Source: CALNZV01 sp942491115
GTDB taxonomy: Bacteria; Desulfobacterota; Desulfobacteria; Desulfobacterales; UBA5852
Assembly (NCBI GenBank): GCA_942491115.1
Contig: CALNZV010000020.1
Span: forward strand, 186,001-250,000
Length of the DNA: 64,000 bases
Direction: 5' to 3'
The notes below the pieces were generated by a model. The model was not told the DNA's origin. It did not search any database and saw nothing but the letters and a program-made list of their open reading frames with translations. Position numbers and translations under genes: made by a program. Below, piece after piece: positions 34,286 to 43,492 of the stretch; the first letter of the stretch is position 1, and each line of letters begins with the position of its first letter.

Positions 34286-35274
34286 CCAGAGCGTCACTGA
34301 CAGACGACTTTCATCGGCATCTCAATTATCTGCGGGTATCCGTCACCGACCGATGCAACTTGCGTTGCCTTTACTGTGTTCCCGAATCGGATTTCCCTTA
34401 TCTGCCCCACAGGGACATCCTCCGCTATGAGGAAATTCTCAGAATCGTCCGGGCCGGCGTTTCCATCGGGATATCCAAAGTAAGGGTAACCGGCGGGGAG
34501 CCCCTGGTGCGAAAGGGCATCGGCGCATTCCTCAAGCGGCTGGGGGCAATGGAGGGGCTACGGGACGTCTCCCTCACCACCAACGCCCTTCGCCTGAAGG
34601 ATTACCTGGAACGGATTGAAGAGGCGGGAATCCGTCGGCTGAATATCAGCCTCGACACACTGATCCCCGAACGATTCAAATCCATCACCGATGTGGACGC
34701 ATTCGACACGGTCTGGGAGGGCATATTGGCGGCCCACGACCGGGGATTTTTCCCCGTCAAGCTCAATACGGTGGCCATGAAGGGGGTCAACCACGACGAA
34801 CTGGAAGCCATCGCCGCACTCACCCTGACCTATCCGTTTCATGTTCGGTTTATCGAGTACATGCCCATCGGCTCCGCCCGATTCAAGGAAGACCCCTACA
34901 TGACGACAGAGGCCATTCGGCATCAGATCGCGGGGCTCGGGGCACTGGTGCCGGTCGAGCGCTCCCCTGAGGACGGACCGGCCGAACGCTTCCGGATTCC
35001 CGGCGCCAAGGGGGAGATCGGATTCATCAGCCCCATCAGCCGCCACTTCTGCGGCAGCTGCAATCGGCTTCGTCTCACGGCCGCAGGCGGTCTGCGAGCC
35101 TGCCTCCTGAACGACGAGGAGGCCGACGTCAAAGCCGTCATCCGCAACGGGGGCAGCGATGAGGAAATCATCCACCTCTTCAGAGATGTGGCCCGCTCCA
35201 AGCCGGAGCACCATAGCCTGACCGGCGGCTGCCGAAACAAACCCGCCAGCCAGATGTCCGCCATTGGCGGATAG
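34282..35274 (+). CDS. moaA: GTP 3',8-cyclase MoaA
   Basis: 330 aa radical SAM enzyme, first step of molybdopterin synthesis. The SAM cluster is at C25, C29 and C32 (CNLRCLYC), with GGEPLVRKGI after it. The second 4Fe-4S site is C257, C260 and C274 (FCGSCNRLRL ... ACL). The C-terminus ends IGG, the conserved Gly-Gly that enters the active site. No other moa/moe genes are in the window. Placement with gpgS is unusual. Confidence 0.96.
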   Translation: MTRASLTDDFHRHLNYLRVSVTDRCNLRCLYCVPESDFPYLPHRDILRYEEILRIVRAGVSIGISKVRVTGGEPLVRKGIGAFLKRLGAMEGLRDVSLTTNALRLKDYLERIEEAGIRRLNISLDTLIPERFKSITDVDAFDTVWEGILAAHDRGFFPVKLNTVAMKGVNHDELEAIAALTLTYPFHVRFIEYMPIGSARFKEDPYMTTEAIRHQIAGLGALVPVERSPEDGPAERFRIPGAKGEIGFISPISRHFCGSCNRLRLTAAGGLRACLLNDEEADVKAVIRNGGSDEEIIHLFRDVARSKPEHHSLTGGCRNKPASQMSAIGG

Positions 35275-35350
35275 AAAACCTTTACCCACTCAACCCAAGG
35301 ACCGGCGATGGGACATCGTCCGGCCCCTGCCACACAAGGAACCCCCGACC

Positions 35351-35662
35351 ATGTCCAAAAACCAATCTCCCTACGCCTGCCACCTCTTCGTCTGCACAAA
35401 CGACCGCAAAGGCATCCGGAAATCCTGCGCGGACGGCAACAGCCCCGAGGTTCGCCGACGCCTGAAACAGGCCGTGGCCGACAATGGATGGAGGCCCAGA
35501 GTGAGGGTATCCCAATGCGGGTGCATGGGACTTTGTACCGACGGCCCCAACGTCATCCTCTATCCTCAGGGCACGTGGTTTTCCGGGGTGTCGGAAGGCG
35601 ATGTCGACACGATACTGGCGGCCGTCGAGGGTACCCTGGCAGAGGCGGGCGACGACGGGTAA
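35351..35662 (+). CDS. Thioredoxin-like [2Fe-2S] ferredoxin
   Basis: 103 aa. HLFVCTNDRKGIRKSC gives the first two cysteines and VSQCGCMGLCTDGP the rest, in the thioredoxin-fold ferredoxin pattern. VILYPQGTWFSGVSEGD resembles this family's C-terminus. Likely a small electron carrier. The start at 35351 has no strong ribosome site. Probably co-transcribed with moaA, 76 bases downstream. Confidence 0.9.
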   Translation: MSKNQSPYACHLFVCTNDRKGIRKSCADGNSPEVRRRLKQAVADNGWRPRVRVSQCGCMGLCTDGPNVILYPQGTWFSGVSEGDVDTILAAVEGTLAEAGDDG

Positions 35663-35763
35663 CCGTGGAATTGATTGCCCCCTTGGTACGACCAGCTGTT
35701 ACTACAAACCCTATAGTACCAAAAAAAGCGAAAATAGCCAATGATTACAGGCACAAAAATAAA

Positions 35764-35823
35764 GCCCGAACCGCAGACGCGGGAGGCTTCATTTGCTCCC
35801 TAAACGTTCACTGCGGTTCGGGC
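35764..35823 (-). terminator. Long-stem intrinsic terminator of the ior-dct operon
   Basis: GCCCGAACCGCAG (35764-35776) is the exact complement of 35811-35823. The 34-base loop has its own GGGAG/CTCCC mini-stem. Reading on the minus strand, the stem is followed by TTTATTTTTG, so it ends the operon coming from dctM, whose stop is 196 bases away. The intervening 35824-36018 has no gene. Confidence 0.8.
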
Positions 35824-36018
35824 ATCGTTGGCTGCCTGAATCACTCCGATGCAAGTCGAGAGGGGTGTCGGTACCGAATCCGCTAACCACGTGATCCAGG
35901 CGGTTGAACGGGCAAATAACATCAAGATTTCAGAGAGTCAAGCTATTTTTCACGACCACTGGTACCGCCGTTCCTGCATCGCCCCCGTCAATGGTCCGAA
36001 AGGCCTCCCGCTCCTTTC

Positions 36019-37323
36019 TTACCGCAGCAGATTCGGAAGAAATGTCACCAGTTCGGGGACCATCATCAGCACCGCCAAACACAGCAGGTAGGCGGGCAGA
36101 AAATATCCGACACCCTTGAATACCGACTCCAGGGGAATGTCTCTCGCCATTCCTCCCACCACATAGGTGGTGGCCCCAACCGGCGGTGTCACGGCACCCA
36201 GGGTGGTCACCACGGTGATGGTGACGCCGAACCAGATGGGATCGTAGCCTAACTCCTGGGAAACCGGGAAAAAAATGGGAATGGTGATGAGCAGGAGCGC
36301 CAGAGCGTCCATGACCGCACCGCCGATAATGTAAATGAGAAAAATGACCCCCATGACCGCCTCTTTCGATATCGGTAACGCCACCACCCAGCCGGCAATA
36401 TCGAAAGGGATCCGGGTCACTGCCAGAAAGCGCCCGAAAATCAATGCACCGGTAACGATGACAATGACCATGCAAGAAATCCTCAGTGTATCCCCCACCG
36501 ATGCCAGAAATCCCTTCCAACTGAGCCGTCCCCTGGCGACGCTGATGGCGAGGGCGAAGAAAGCCCCGGCAGCGCCGGCTTCGGTCGGGGTAAACATTCC
36601 GAAAAAAAGACCTGTCATAACCAGGAGAAAGAGGACCACCATCTCCATGGCCCCCAGAAGAGAGGTCAACTTTTCCTTAACACCGGTCCGGGGTCCGACA
36701 GGTCCCCATTCCGGACGCCATCGACAAACGGCAAACACCGTGGCCATCATCAGCAGGGTCAGTACCACACCCGCCCCCACCCCTCCGTAAAACAGCCTGG
36801 CAATGGACTGCTCGGTGGACAGACCGATGACGATCAACACCACACTTGGCGGGATGACCACCCCAAGGGTCGATCCGCAGGCGATAGCCCCGGTGCTGAG
36901 GCGTGGATCGTATCCGAACTTATTCATCTGGGGCAGAGCGACAGTGGTCATGGTGGCGGCGGTGGCGGCATTGGATCCGCAGATGGCGGAGAAGGCCGAA
37001 CAGGCCATGACCGTCGCCATGGCCACACCACCTCGGATGTGCCCCACCCACTTATAAGCGGCGTTGTAAAGTTTTTCGTTGACGCCGGAGTAAAACGCCA
37101 CCTGACCCATGAATATAAACAGGGGGATGACGGTCAGACCGTATTTGGAGAACGTCTCCCAGATAACGGAGCCGAGCATGCTGCAGCTGGCTTTGAAGGA
37201 AATCACCATGGAAAAGCCAATGAAACCGATGATACCCATGGCGAACCCTACCGGCATGCCCAACAGAAAAAGAGCGGCCAGGAGCACGAGAATGCCGGAA
37301 AGACCGACCACCGCAAGGCTCAT
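36019..37323 (-). CDS. dctM: TRAP transporter large permease DctM
   Basis: 434 aa, about 12 transmembrane helices. MGIIGFIGFSM, GSNAATAATMTTV and GLFFGMFTPTEAGAAGAF are DctM signatures. It imports an organic acid with Na+ using DctP and DctQ. Starts at ATG 37321-37323 overlapping the dctQ stop. Last gene of the ior-dct operon. Confidence 0.95.
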   Translation of the reverse strand: MSLAVVGLSGILVLLAALFLLGMPVGFAMGIIGFIGFSMVISFKASCSMLGSVIWETFSKYGLTVIPLFIFMGQVAFYSGVNEKLYNAAYKWVGHIRGGVAMATVMACSAFSAICGSNAATAATMTTVALPQMNKFGYDPRLSTGAIACGSTLGVVIPPSVVLIVIGLSTEQSIARLFYGGVGAGVVLTLLMMATVFAVCRWRPEWGPVGPRTGVKEKLTSLLGAMEMVVLFLLVMTGLFFGMFTPTEAGAAGAFFALAISVARGRLSWKGFLASVGDTLRISCMVIVIVTGALIFGRFLAVTRIPFDIAGWVVALPISKEAVMGVIFLIYIIGGAVMDALALLLITIPIFFPVSQELGYDPIWFGVTITVVTTLGAVTPPVGATTYVVGGMARDIPLESVFKGVGYFLPAYLLCLAVLMMVPELVTFLPNLLR

Positions 37324-37817
37324 TGCTCCTCCCCGCGTTCCATTTTCAGGACGACGGCCGCCATGTCGGTCAGAAAACCAAGGGCCAGCACCCCGCACCC
37401 CAGGGCGACCAGATAGGTGAAGGGGTAATAGATCATGTGCAGGGTCTCGCTGACCTCACCGGAACGTCGGATGATGGACGCTTTCTGGATGATCTGCCAG
37501 CTCACCAAGATAAAAAAACAACAACAGATGAATTGGTTGATCAGGTCTAAAGCGTATCGGATAGGGGTAGGAAAGCGGTTGATCAACACATCGACCGCAA
37601 TATGGCCCCGGAAGCTCTGAGTGTAGCCGAGGGCAAAGGCGACAGATACGGCTCCCAAGTAGCCCATGAGCTCAAAGGTCCCGGGCACAGGAGCGCCGAG
37701 CAGCCGGGAGCCGATATTGGCGCAGGCCAGTGCCACCATGCACAGCAGCACACCCCCGCCCACAACGGCCAAGACCCGGTTCAAAAAGCGGCTAAACCTC
37801 TGGAGCCGTTCAATCAT
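37320..37817 (-). CDS. dctQ: TRAP transporter small permease DctQ
   Basis: 165 aa with four transmembrane helices (LAVVGGGVLLCMVALACANI first). GTFELMGYLGAVSVAFALGY and GHIAVDVLINRFP match DctQ. The start is placed at 37815-37817 because the extended frame to 37910 is not hydrophobic or homologous. It bridges DctM to the periplasmic partner; 134 bases separate it from dctP. Confidence 0.93.
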   Translation of the reverse strand: MIERLQRFSRFLNRVLAVVGGGVLLCMVALACANIGSRLLGAPVPGTFELMGYLGAVSVAFALGYTQSFRGHIAVDVLINRFPTPIRYALDLINQFICCCFFILVSWQIIQKASIIRRSGEVSETLHMIYYPFTYLVALGCGVLALGFLTDMAAVVLKMERGEEQ

Positions 37818-37951
37818 GGTCGATCCTGCCGACCGCCGGACGGGCATCGCGACGGATGCCCCGAGCCCTCGATCGGATTGATGGTGATGGTGTGGCGCGA
37901 GGGGGGGCACCCCGCTCTCTCTGGAGGGAAGCCCTCCCCGCTTTGTGCGGC

Positions 37952-38968
37952 TTATCGACCTGAATGCTTCAGGGTCAAGGCGCGAACGTCCTCTATAATC
38001 GCCCCGGCGTCCAACCCCTTGGCCTCGGCTTGAACGGTCCAGGCGTCGATGAGGGGCTTCAGCTTGTCGTTCCAGGCCGCCTTATCCGCCTCGGAGAGTT
38101 GAATGAATTCGACCTGCTGGTTGTCCTTCGACCATTGGGCGGACTCCTGCACGTGACCGTCCAGATAGGTGCCTGTCCACTCGGCCTGTTCGGGGGCCAA
38201 CTCATCCAGGACCTTCTGGACATCGGGAGGCAGAGCGTTCCAACTCTCCATGTTCATCATGACGGCGAATGGGTAGATGACGGTGTCGGTCAGAGTCACG
38301 TATTTGCACAGTTCGGCAAACTTGAAATCCTTGAGAACGTCAAGAGAGGAGAAGAGGCCTTCGACGACGCCTTTCTGAAGCGCCTCCGGCGTGGCGGACA
38401 TGGGCATGCCGACACCGTTGGCCCCCCAGGCCTTGACGATCTGAAGCGCGCCTCCCGAAGCCCTCAGGTTAAGATTCTGAATATCGTCGAGGGAAGCCAC
38501 CCGCTTCCGGGACATGATATTGGAGGGCGCCGACGAGAACATGGTCAGCACCTTGACCTGACCGAACTCTTCGGGGCTGTACTTTTGATAGAGATCCCAC
38601 AGCACAAGGCTTCCGGTTCGAGCGTCGGGGATGCCCAGTGGCAGACTCGCCACATCGGTGAACACGAATCGGCCCGGGAAATAGGCGGTGCTGACGCAGC
38701 CGATGTCCGCCTGGCCGGCGATGACACCGTCGACCATGCCTTTTGCACCCAGGAGCATGCCGCCGGGATAGGTGTCAACCACCACCTGGCCCCCCGTCCG
38801 CTTCTCGACCTCCGTCTTCCACCGCTCCATCTGAACACAGGGAAATGTGGGGGCCGGCGGGAAATTGGCATAGCTCAGCTTAATCGCCTTGGCGCAGGAA
38901 AGATCGGCGGCCGGGCCTAAGAGACAAAGCGCCGCAAGGAGCACCATCGTCAGGGCAAAGCGTTTCAT
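37952..38968 (-). CDS. dctP: TRAP transporter substrate-binding protein DctP
   Basis: 338 aa with a signal peptide (MKRFALTMVLLAALCLLG...CAKA). The mature protein has LSYANFPPAPTFPC, WKTEVEKRTGGQVVVDTYPGG (family P-x-G motif) and GVIAGQADIGCVSTAYF. It binds the imported carboxylate in the periplasm. Next to iorAB, so the substrate could be an aryl or branched 2-oxo acid, or a precursor such as an amino acid. Confidence 0.95.
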   Translation of the reverse strand: MKRFALTMVLLAALCLLGPAADLSCAKAIKLSYANFPPAPTFPCVQMERWKTEVEKRTGGQVVVDTYPGGMLLGAKGMVDGVIAGQADIGCVSTAYFPGRFVFTDVASLPLGIPDARTGSLVLWDLYQKYSPEEFGQVKVLTMFSSAPSNIMSRKRVASLDDIQNLNLRASGGALQIVKAWGANGVGMPMSATPEALQKGVVEGLFSSLDVLKDFKFAELCKYVTLTDTVIYPFAVMMNMESWNALPPDVQKVLDELAPEQAEWTGTYLDGHVQESAQWSKDNQQVEFIQLSEADKAAWNDKLKPLIDAWTVQAEAKGLDAGAIIEDVRALTLKHSGR

Positions 38969-39016
38969 GGTCTACCTCCATCGATTGGGGTTGGTCGGGA
39001 TGGCACTGACAGGGGG

Positions 39017-39583
39017 TCAGTCCCGCAGCGCCCGGGCGGCAGCAACACCGGCCTCGAAGGCGCGGCAGGATGCGTTCAGCAAAGACGGTTTATCGGAAAG
39101 GCGATCCTCCAATACCGCCAGGAGATCATCGATGCCCCATAGGTCGGCGACTTCGGGCCGAGCCCCGCCCAAGGCAAACCCCAAAACGATCAGATTCACG
39201 GCCCGGGGGTTACCCATTCGCCCGGCGAGGGCATCGGCGTCGATCCACCGGGTTCCGGCTCCGGGAGAGGGCTTCGGGTCGCCGCCGGTGTTGATGAAGG
39301 CCCATGCCTCCGGTGCCAGGAAATGACCATGCCGCTCGAGGCTCTCGGCCTTGAGCCCGATAAGCCCATCGGCGGCTCCCACACGGATAAGGGGGCTTGA
39401 GAAAGGGCCGACCTTGAGATGGGAGATCACGGATCCCCCCCGCTGCGCCATGCCGTGAGTTTCCGATGTCATCACCGGAACCCCTTTTCGGATGACCGCC
39501 TCGGCCATCAAACGGGTGACGAACAATACCCCCTGTCCCCCGACACCGCTGATGACCAGTTGCTGACGCTCGACCGTCGTCAT
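39017..39583 (-). CDS. iorB: Indolepyruvate ferredoxin oxidoreductase beta subunit
   Basis: 188 aa. ISGVGGQGVLFVTRLMAEA and ETHGMAQRGGSVISHLKVG are the gamma/beta-type pyruvate:ferredoxin family motifs. Works with IorA to convert arylpyruvates and CoA to aryl-CoA, CO2 and reduced ferredoxin. Overlaps iorA by 4 bases (ATGA). Confidence 0.95.
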   Translation of the reverse strand: MTTVERQQLVISGVGGQGVLFVTRLMAEAVIRKGVPVMTSETHGMAQRGGSVISHLKVGPFSSPLIRVGAADGLIGLKAESLERHGHFLAPEAWAFINTGGDPKPSPGAGTRWIDADALAGRMGNPRAVNLIVLGFALGGARPEVADLWGIDDLLAVLEDRLSDKPSLLNASCRAFEAGVAAARALRD

Positions 39584-41439
39584 GGGGCCTCCCTATCGGC
39601 GGGGTCATCGACTGCGGCTTCGATGGCCCCCTTCGGACATACCTGGGTGCAGACCCCGCACCGGCTGCAGAGAACGGGGTCGATTGCCACCCGTCCCTCC
39701 CGGTCCAGGGGCACCAGCGCCGGACATTCGAAGTGGTCGACGCAGTACCGGCAGCCATCGCAGGTCTCTGCAATCGTGACCGCCGGGGCCTCCTTGAGGT
39801 CGTTCCGATGCCGCTTATCCAGCAGGCACGGACGGCGGGAGATGACCACCGCCGGACCATGGGACCGGCTGTAGCCCACCGCATCCCTGATGATCCCTGT
39901 CATCTCAGTCAGTTGGTTTGGGTCGCCTTCACGAATATAGTCGATCCCGCATCCCTTGACCAGCTGAGCGATATCCACCACCTGCAGGGGTTCACCCGCG
40001 GCCCCGAGGCCCGTAGCCGGTGTCGGCTGGTTTCCAGTCATGGCCGTGGTTCGGTTGTCCAGGATGACCAGGACGAAGCGAACCCCCTGGGTCACGGCAT
40101 CCACCAGGGCCGGAATCCCGGCATGGAAAAAAGTGGAATCCCCGATAGTGGCGATGATATCCGGCGGTTTTTCCTCATTCTTGTGGGCATGGAAAAACCC
40201 AGCGGCCTGGCTGATTGCCGCGCCCATGCACAATACCGTATCCACCGCCCCCAAATTGAGGCCCAGGGTGTAGCAGCCGATGTCGCTGGTGTAGATGGCT
40301 CTGGGAGCCGCCTTTTTGATGGCGAAAAAGCTGGCCCGGTGAGGGCATCCCGCACACAGGGTGGGCCGCTTTCCTCCCGGCGCCGGCAAGACCGCTGGGC
40401 GGTTGTCCACACCCAGGGTATCGGCGATCAGCCCCTCGATGATCTCGGGGGTCATTTCGCCGACCCGGGGCACGTGGCCACTTTGCTTTCCCCTCACCCG
40501 ACCCCGGTCCGCCAACTGCATCTCGATCACCCCGGCGGTTTCCTCGAGAACGAGCACCGATTCGTAGCCGGACAGCAGCTCATCAATAAACCGATGATGT
40601 AGCGGGAAGGGCTGAAGGATCTGATAGAAGGGAATCCGCTCCCACAGACCCATGTCTGCGAGGATGTCCTTGGCGTGGGCCGCGGCCACCCCGGATGCCA
40701 CAATGGCACGGGAACCTTGGCCCTGAAGTCGACCGACGGGGGCGGTTTCCCGGGCGTCGGCTATCCTTGCCAACTTCGCTTCCAAAGCCTGGTGAAGCTT
40801 ATATCGAAAGGCGGGCGTCGCCGCCCATCGGGTCGGGTCCTTGATGAATTCCGGATGCCTGACAATGGCTGGCACGGTGGGCGGCGTGAGATCCTGTCGG
40901 GAATGGCAAACCCGCGTGGTAGGGCGGACCATGACCGGAATTTCGAAGGTCTCGGACATGATGAAGGCGGTCTTGACCAGGGCTCTCGCCTGTCGGGGGG
41001 AATCGGGATCGAGAACGGGTATCTTGGCCATCATGGCCATCAGTCGGCTGTCCTGCTCGGTCTGTGAGGAGTGGGGGCCGGGATCGTCGGCGGAGATAAT
41101 CACAAATCCGCCCCGGGTGCCCATATACGCAGCACTCATCAGTGGGTCCGAGGCCACGTTCAGCCCCACCTGCTTCATGCTGACCATGGTCCTCAGCCCG
41201 CACATGGCCCCCGCATAGGCGATCTCGAGGGCCACCTTCTCGTTGACGGCCCACTGAACGTGGGCTGCCGCCCCGTTTTTCGGCTGAAGGGCCGCCACCG
41301 CTCCCAGGATTTCCGAAGCCGGGGTGCCGGGATAGGACGTGGCCACCGCGCAGCCGCTTTCCACCACGCCGCAGGCTATGGCTTCGTTGCCCAACATCAA
41401 TGTTTTTGATTTCACAGGCCGCTCGTTTCCCTTTCCCAT
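39580..41439 (-). CDS. iorA: Indolepyruvate ferredoxin oxidoreductase alpha subunit
   Basis: 619 aa. Includes the TPP domains (SYPGTPASEILGAV; IATIGDSTFFHAG and DNRTTAMTGNQPTP, the TPP-Mg motif) and two C-terminal 4Fe-4S sets (CDGCRYC..C and CSRCGVCTQVCPKGA). It oxidises 2-oxo acids from aromatic amino acids with ferredoxin. First gene of the operon iorA-iorB-dctP-dctQ-dctM. Confidence 0.96.
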   Translation of the reverse strand: MGKGNERPVKSKTLMLGNEAIACGVVESGCAVATSYPGTPASEILGAVAALQPKNGAAAHVQWAVNEKVALEIAYAGAMCGLRTMVSMKQVGLNVASDPLMSAAYMGTRGGFVIISADDPGPHSSQTEQDSRLMAMMAKIPVLDPDSPRQARALVKTAFIMSETFEIPVMVRPTTRVCHSRQDLTPPTVPAIVRHPEFIKDPTRWAATPAFRYKLHQALEAKLARIADARETAPVGRLQGQGSRAIVASGVAAAHAKDILADMGLWERIPFYQILQPFPLHHRFIDELLSGYESVLVLEETAGVIEMQLADRGRVRGKQSGHVPRVGEMTPEIIEGLIADTLGVDNRPAVLPAPGGKRPTLCAGCPHRASFFAIKKAAPRAIYTSDIGCYTLGLNLGAVDTVLCMGAAISQAAGFFHAHKNEEKPPDIIATIGDSTFFHAGIPALVDAVTQGVRFVLVILDNRTTAMTGNQPTPATGLGAAGEPLQVVDIAQLVKGCGIDYIREGDPNQLTEMTGIIRDAVGYSRSHGPAVVISRRPCLLDKRHRNDLKEAPAVTIAETCDGCRYCVDHFECPALVPLDREGRVAIDPVLCSRCGVCTQVCPKGAIEAAVDDPADREAP

Positions 41440-41834
41440 GACGCCGCCATTCGTCTAATGACGATAAGGGTCGCCGGGGATGCCCGGTCAAAAAGACGAA
41501 AGCCGCCGGCGCTTTCAACACGGTGCTGAAGCTGCCCGCGGCTCTTCGGCGTCGACGGCCACCGCCGGGCTGGTGGATAGCCCCTTCAGAGGATCTGCCG
41601 CCACCGACTCCCGGGTTGTCGAATCCTCACGGCATCCGCGTCCTTGGCTCAATGATGATGGGAATCTCTATCCAAGCACCGGGGGTTTGTCAAGCCGAGA
41701 ACCGGTCGACGGAAGCGACGACAGCCAGCATGGCCCTTGATCAACGGCGGGGTCCCCGGTAAGATAGCGTAAACAGTGCAGCTCCGCCATCAGAACCACG
41801 GCCCCAGAGGGCCTCCGGATGGAAAGGAAAACCC
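41440..41834. other. Divergent promoter region of iorA and the NAD(P)HX repair gene
   Basis: No gene supported. Both neighbours point away, so promoters and probably control sites of the ior-dct operon are here. No clear inverted repeat found by eye. Confidence 0.45.
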
Positions 41835-43397
41835 ATGAATGTCGCCACCGTCACCCAGATGCGGGCCATGGACCATCGCGCCATCACCGAATTCGGCATC
41901 CCCGAACTGCTGCTGATGGAAAATGCCGGTATCGCCGCCTTCCGGGTGCTTTCCGAGGACATAGGCATCGGTGGCAGACGATTCGCCGTGATCTGCGGAC
42001 CCGGCAACAACGGCGGCGACGGGTTTGTGGTGGCCAGAAAAATCCTATCCGACGGGGGCCTGCCGCAGCTACTGGTGTTAGGCGACCCCGGTAAATATCA
42101 TGGCGCCTCCAGGACCAACTTCGAGCTGATGCAGACCTTGTCCATCCCCATGACGGTCAAGCCCGACCGGGGGCAAGTGGCAGCGGCAGTGGCCCGCTGC
42201 GAGTGCATTGTCGATGCCATTCTGGGCACCGGGTTGAACCAGCCGGTCAAGGGAGCCTTCGCAGAGAGTATCGGAATCGTCAACGACAGCGGCAAGCCGG
42301 TTCTCAGCCTGGACATCCCTTCCGGCATCAGCGGCGACACCGGAAGGGTAATGGGAACCGCGGTGAAGGCCGATGCCACCGTGACGTTCGGGCTTCCCAA
42401 AGCGGGAACCCTTCTTTACCCCGGCTTCTATCATTGCGGCCGCCTGTTCGTCTCCCACATCACCTTTCCCCCTGTCATCACCGAAGACGATGCCCTCACG
42501 ATCCATATCAATTCACCCCCCCCGATCCCTCCCCGATCCCCCTGGGGGCACAAAGGCAGTTTCGGGGATGTCCTGTTCATTGCCGGTGCCAAGGGCTATT
42601 ACGGAGCCCCGATTTTCGCGGCCATGGCCGTCCTCAAGGCAGGGGGCGGGTATTCCCGACTGGCAGCCCCTGAATCCCTGGCCCCGACACTGGCCGGTCG
42701 GGGGGGTGAGATCGTTTTGATACCCCAGAGGGAAACCAAGGAGGGAACCATCGCCATTGCCAACCAGAACACCCTGCTCGATATTGCCCGGCGAACCGAT
42801 ATGACGGTCATCGGGCCGGGTCTATCCCTCAATCCGGAAACCGGGGCGCTGGTTCGAGAACTGTCGTCGGCCATCGATCGTCCCCTGTTGATCGACGGGG
42901 ACGGTATCACCGCCGTCGCCGAGACACCGTCGATGATCCGTCATCGCAAGGCCCCCACCATCCTAACACCCCATCCCGGGGAAATGGCAAGGCTGGCTGG
43001 ACTCAAGACAGAGCAGATTCTGGAAGACCCCATCGCCGTGGTGAGGGACAATGCCGAAGCTCTCGATGCCATCATTGTTCTCAAGGGCGCCCATTCTCTC
43101 ATCGGAACACCTGACGGTCGGGTGTGGATCAATATGACCGGAAACGACGGCATGGCCACTGCCGGATCAGGGGACGTTCTGACCGGGGTTATCGCCGCGA
43201 TGCACGGCATGGGAATGCCCTTGCCGGAAGCCGTCTGCAAAGGGGTGTTCATCCACGGCCTGGCGGGAGACCTGGCATCGGCCTCAATCGGACCCGACGG
43301 AATGACGGCATCGGATATCCTCGACGCCCTGCCCGAAGCGGTCAGCCGGGACCGCAGCGCCTCCCTCCCCAAGAGGGACGCCATCACCATCGTCTGA
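41835..43397 (+). CDS. nnrD: Bifunctional NAD(P)H-hydrate epimerase/dehydratase
   Basis: 520 aa fusion. The N-terminal epimerase (about 1-215) has CGPGNNGGDGFVVAR; the C-terminal ADP/ATP-dependent dehydratase has AGAKGYYGAP, ILTPHPGEMARL and NDGMATAGSGDVLTG. Together they repair hydrated NADH and NADPH. ATG 41835 follows AAGGAAAA. Confidence 0.96.
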   Translation: MNVATVTQMRAMDHRAITEFGIPELLLMENAGIAAFRVLSEDIGIGGRRFAVICGPGNNGGDGFVVARKILSDGGLPQLLVLGDPGKYHGASRTNFELMQTLSIPMTVKPDRGQVAAAVARCECIVDAILGTGLNQPVKGAFAESIGIVNDSGKPVLSLDIPSGISGDTGRVMGTAVKADATVTFGLPKAGTLLYPGFYHCGRLFVSHITFPPVITEDDALTIHINSPPPIPPRSPWGHKGSFGDVLFIAGAKGYYGAPIFAAMAVLKAGGGYSRLAAPESLAPTLAGRGGEIVLIPQRETKEGTIAIANQNTLLDIARRTDMTVIGPGLSLNPETGALVRELSSAIDRPLLIDGDGITAVAETPSMIRHRKAPTILTPHPGEMARLAGLKTEQILEDPIAVVRDNAEALDAIIVLKGAHSLIGTPDGRVWINMTGNDGMATAGSGDVLTGVIAAMHGMGMPLPEAVCKGVFIHGLAGDLASASIGPDGMTASDILDALPEAVSRDRSASLPKRDAITIV

Positions 43398-43492
43398 AAC
43401 CAGCCCCAGTCACTTCGGATCGATTGCACCATCGACAAGCCATCCCTATATTGAAGAGGCGGCGCATAAGCGCTGCTTTTTGGAGAGACGTC

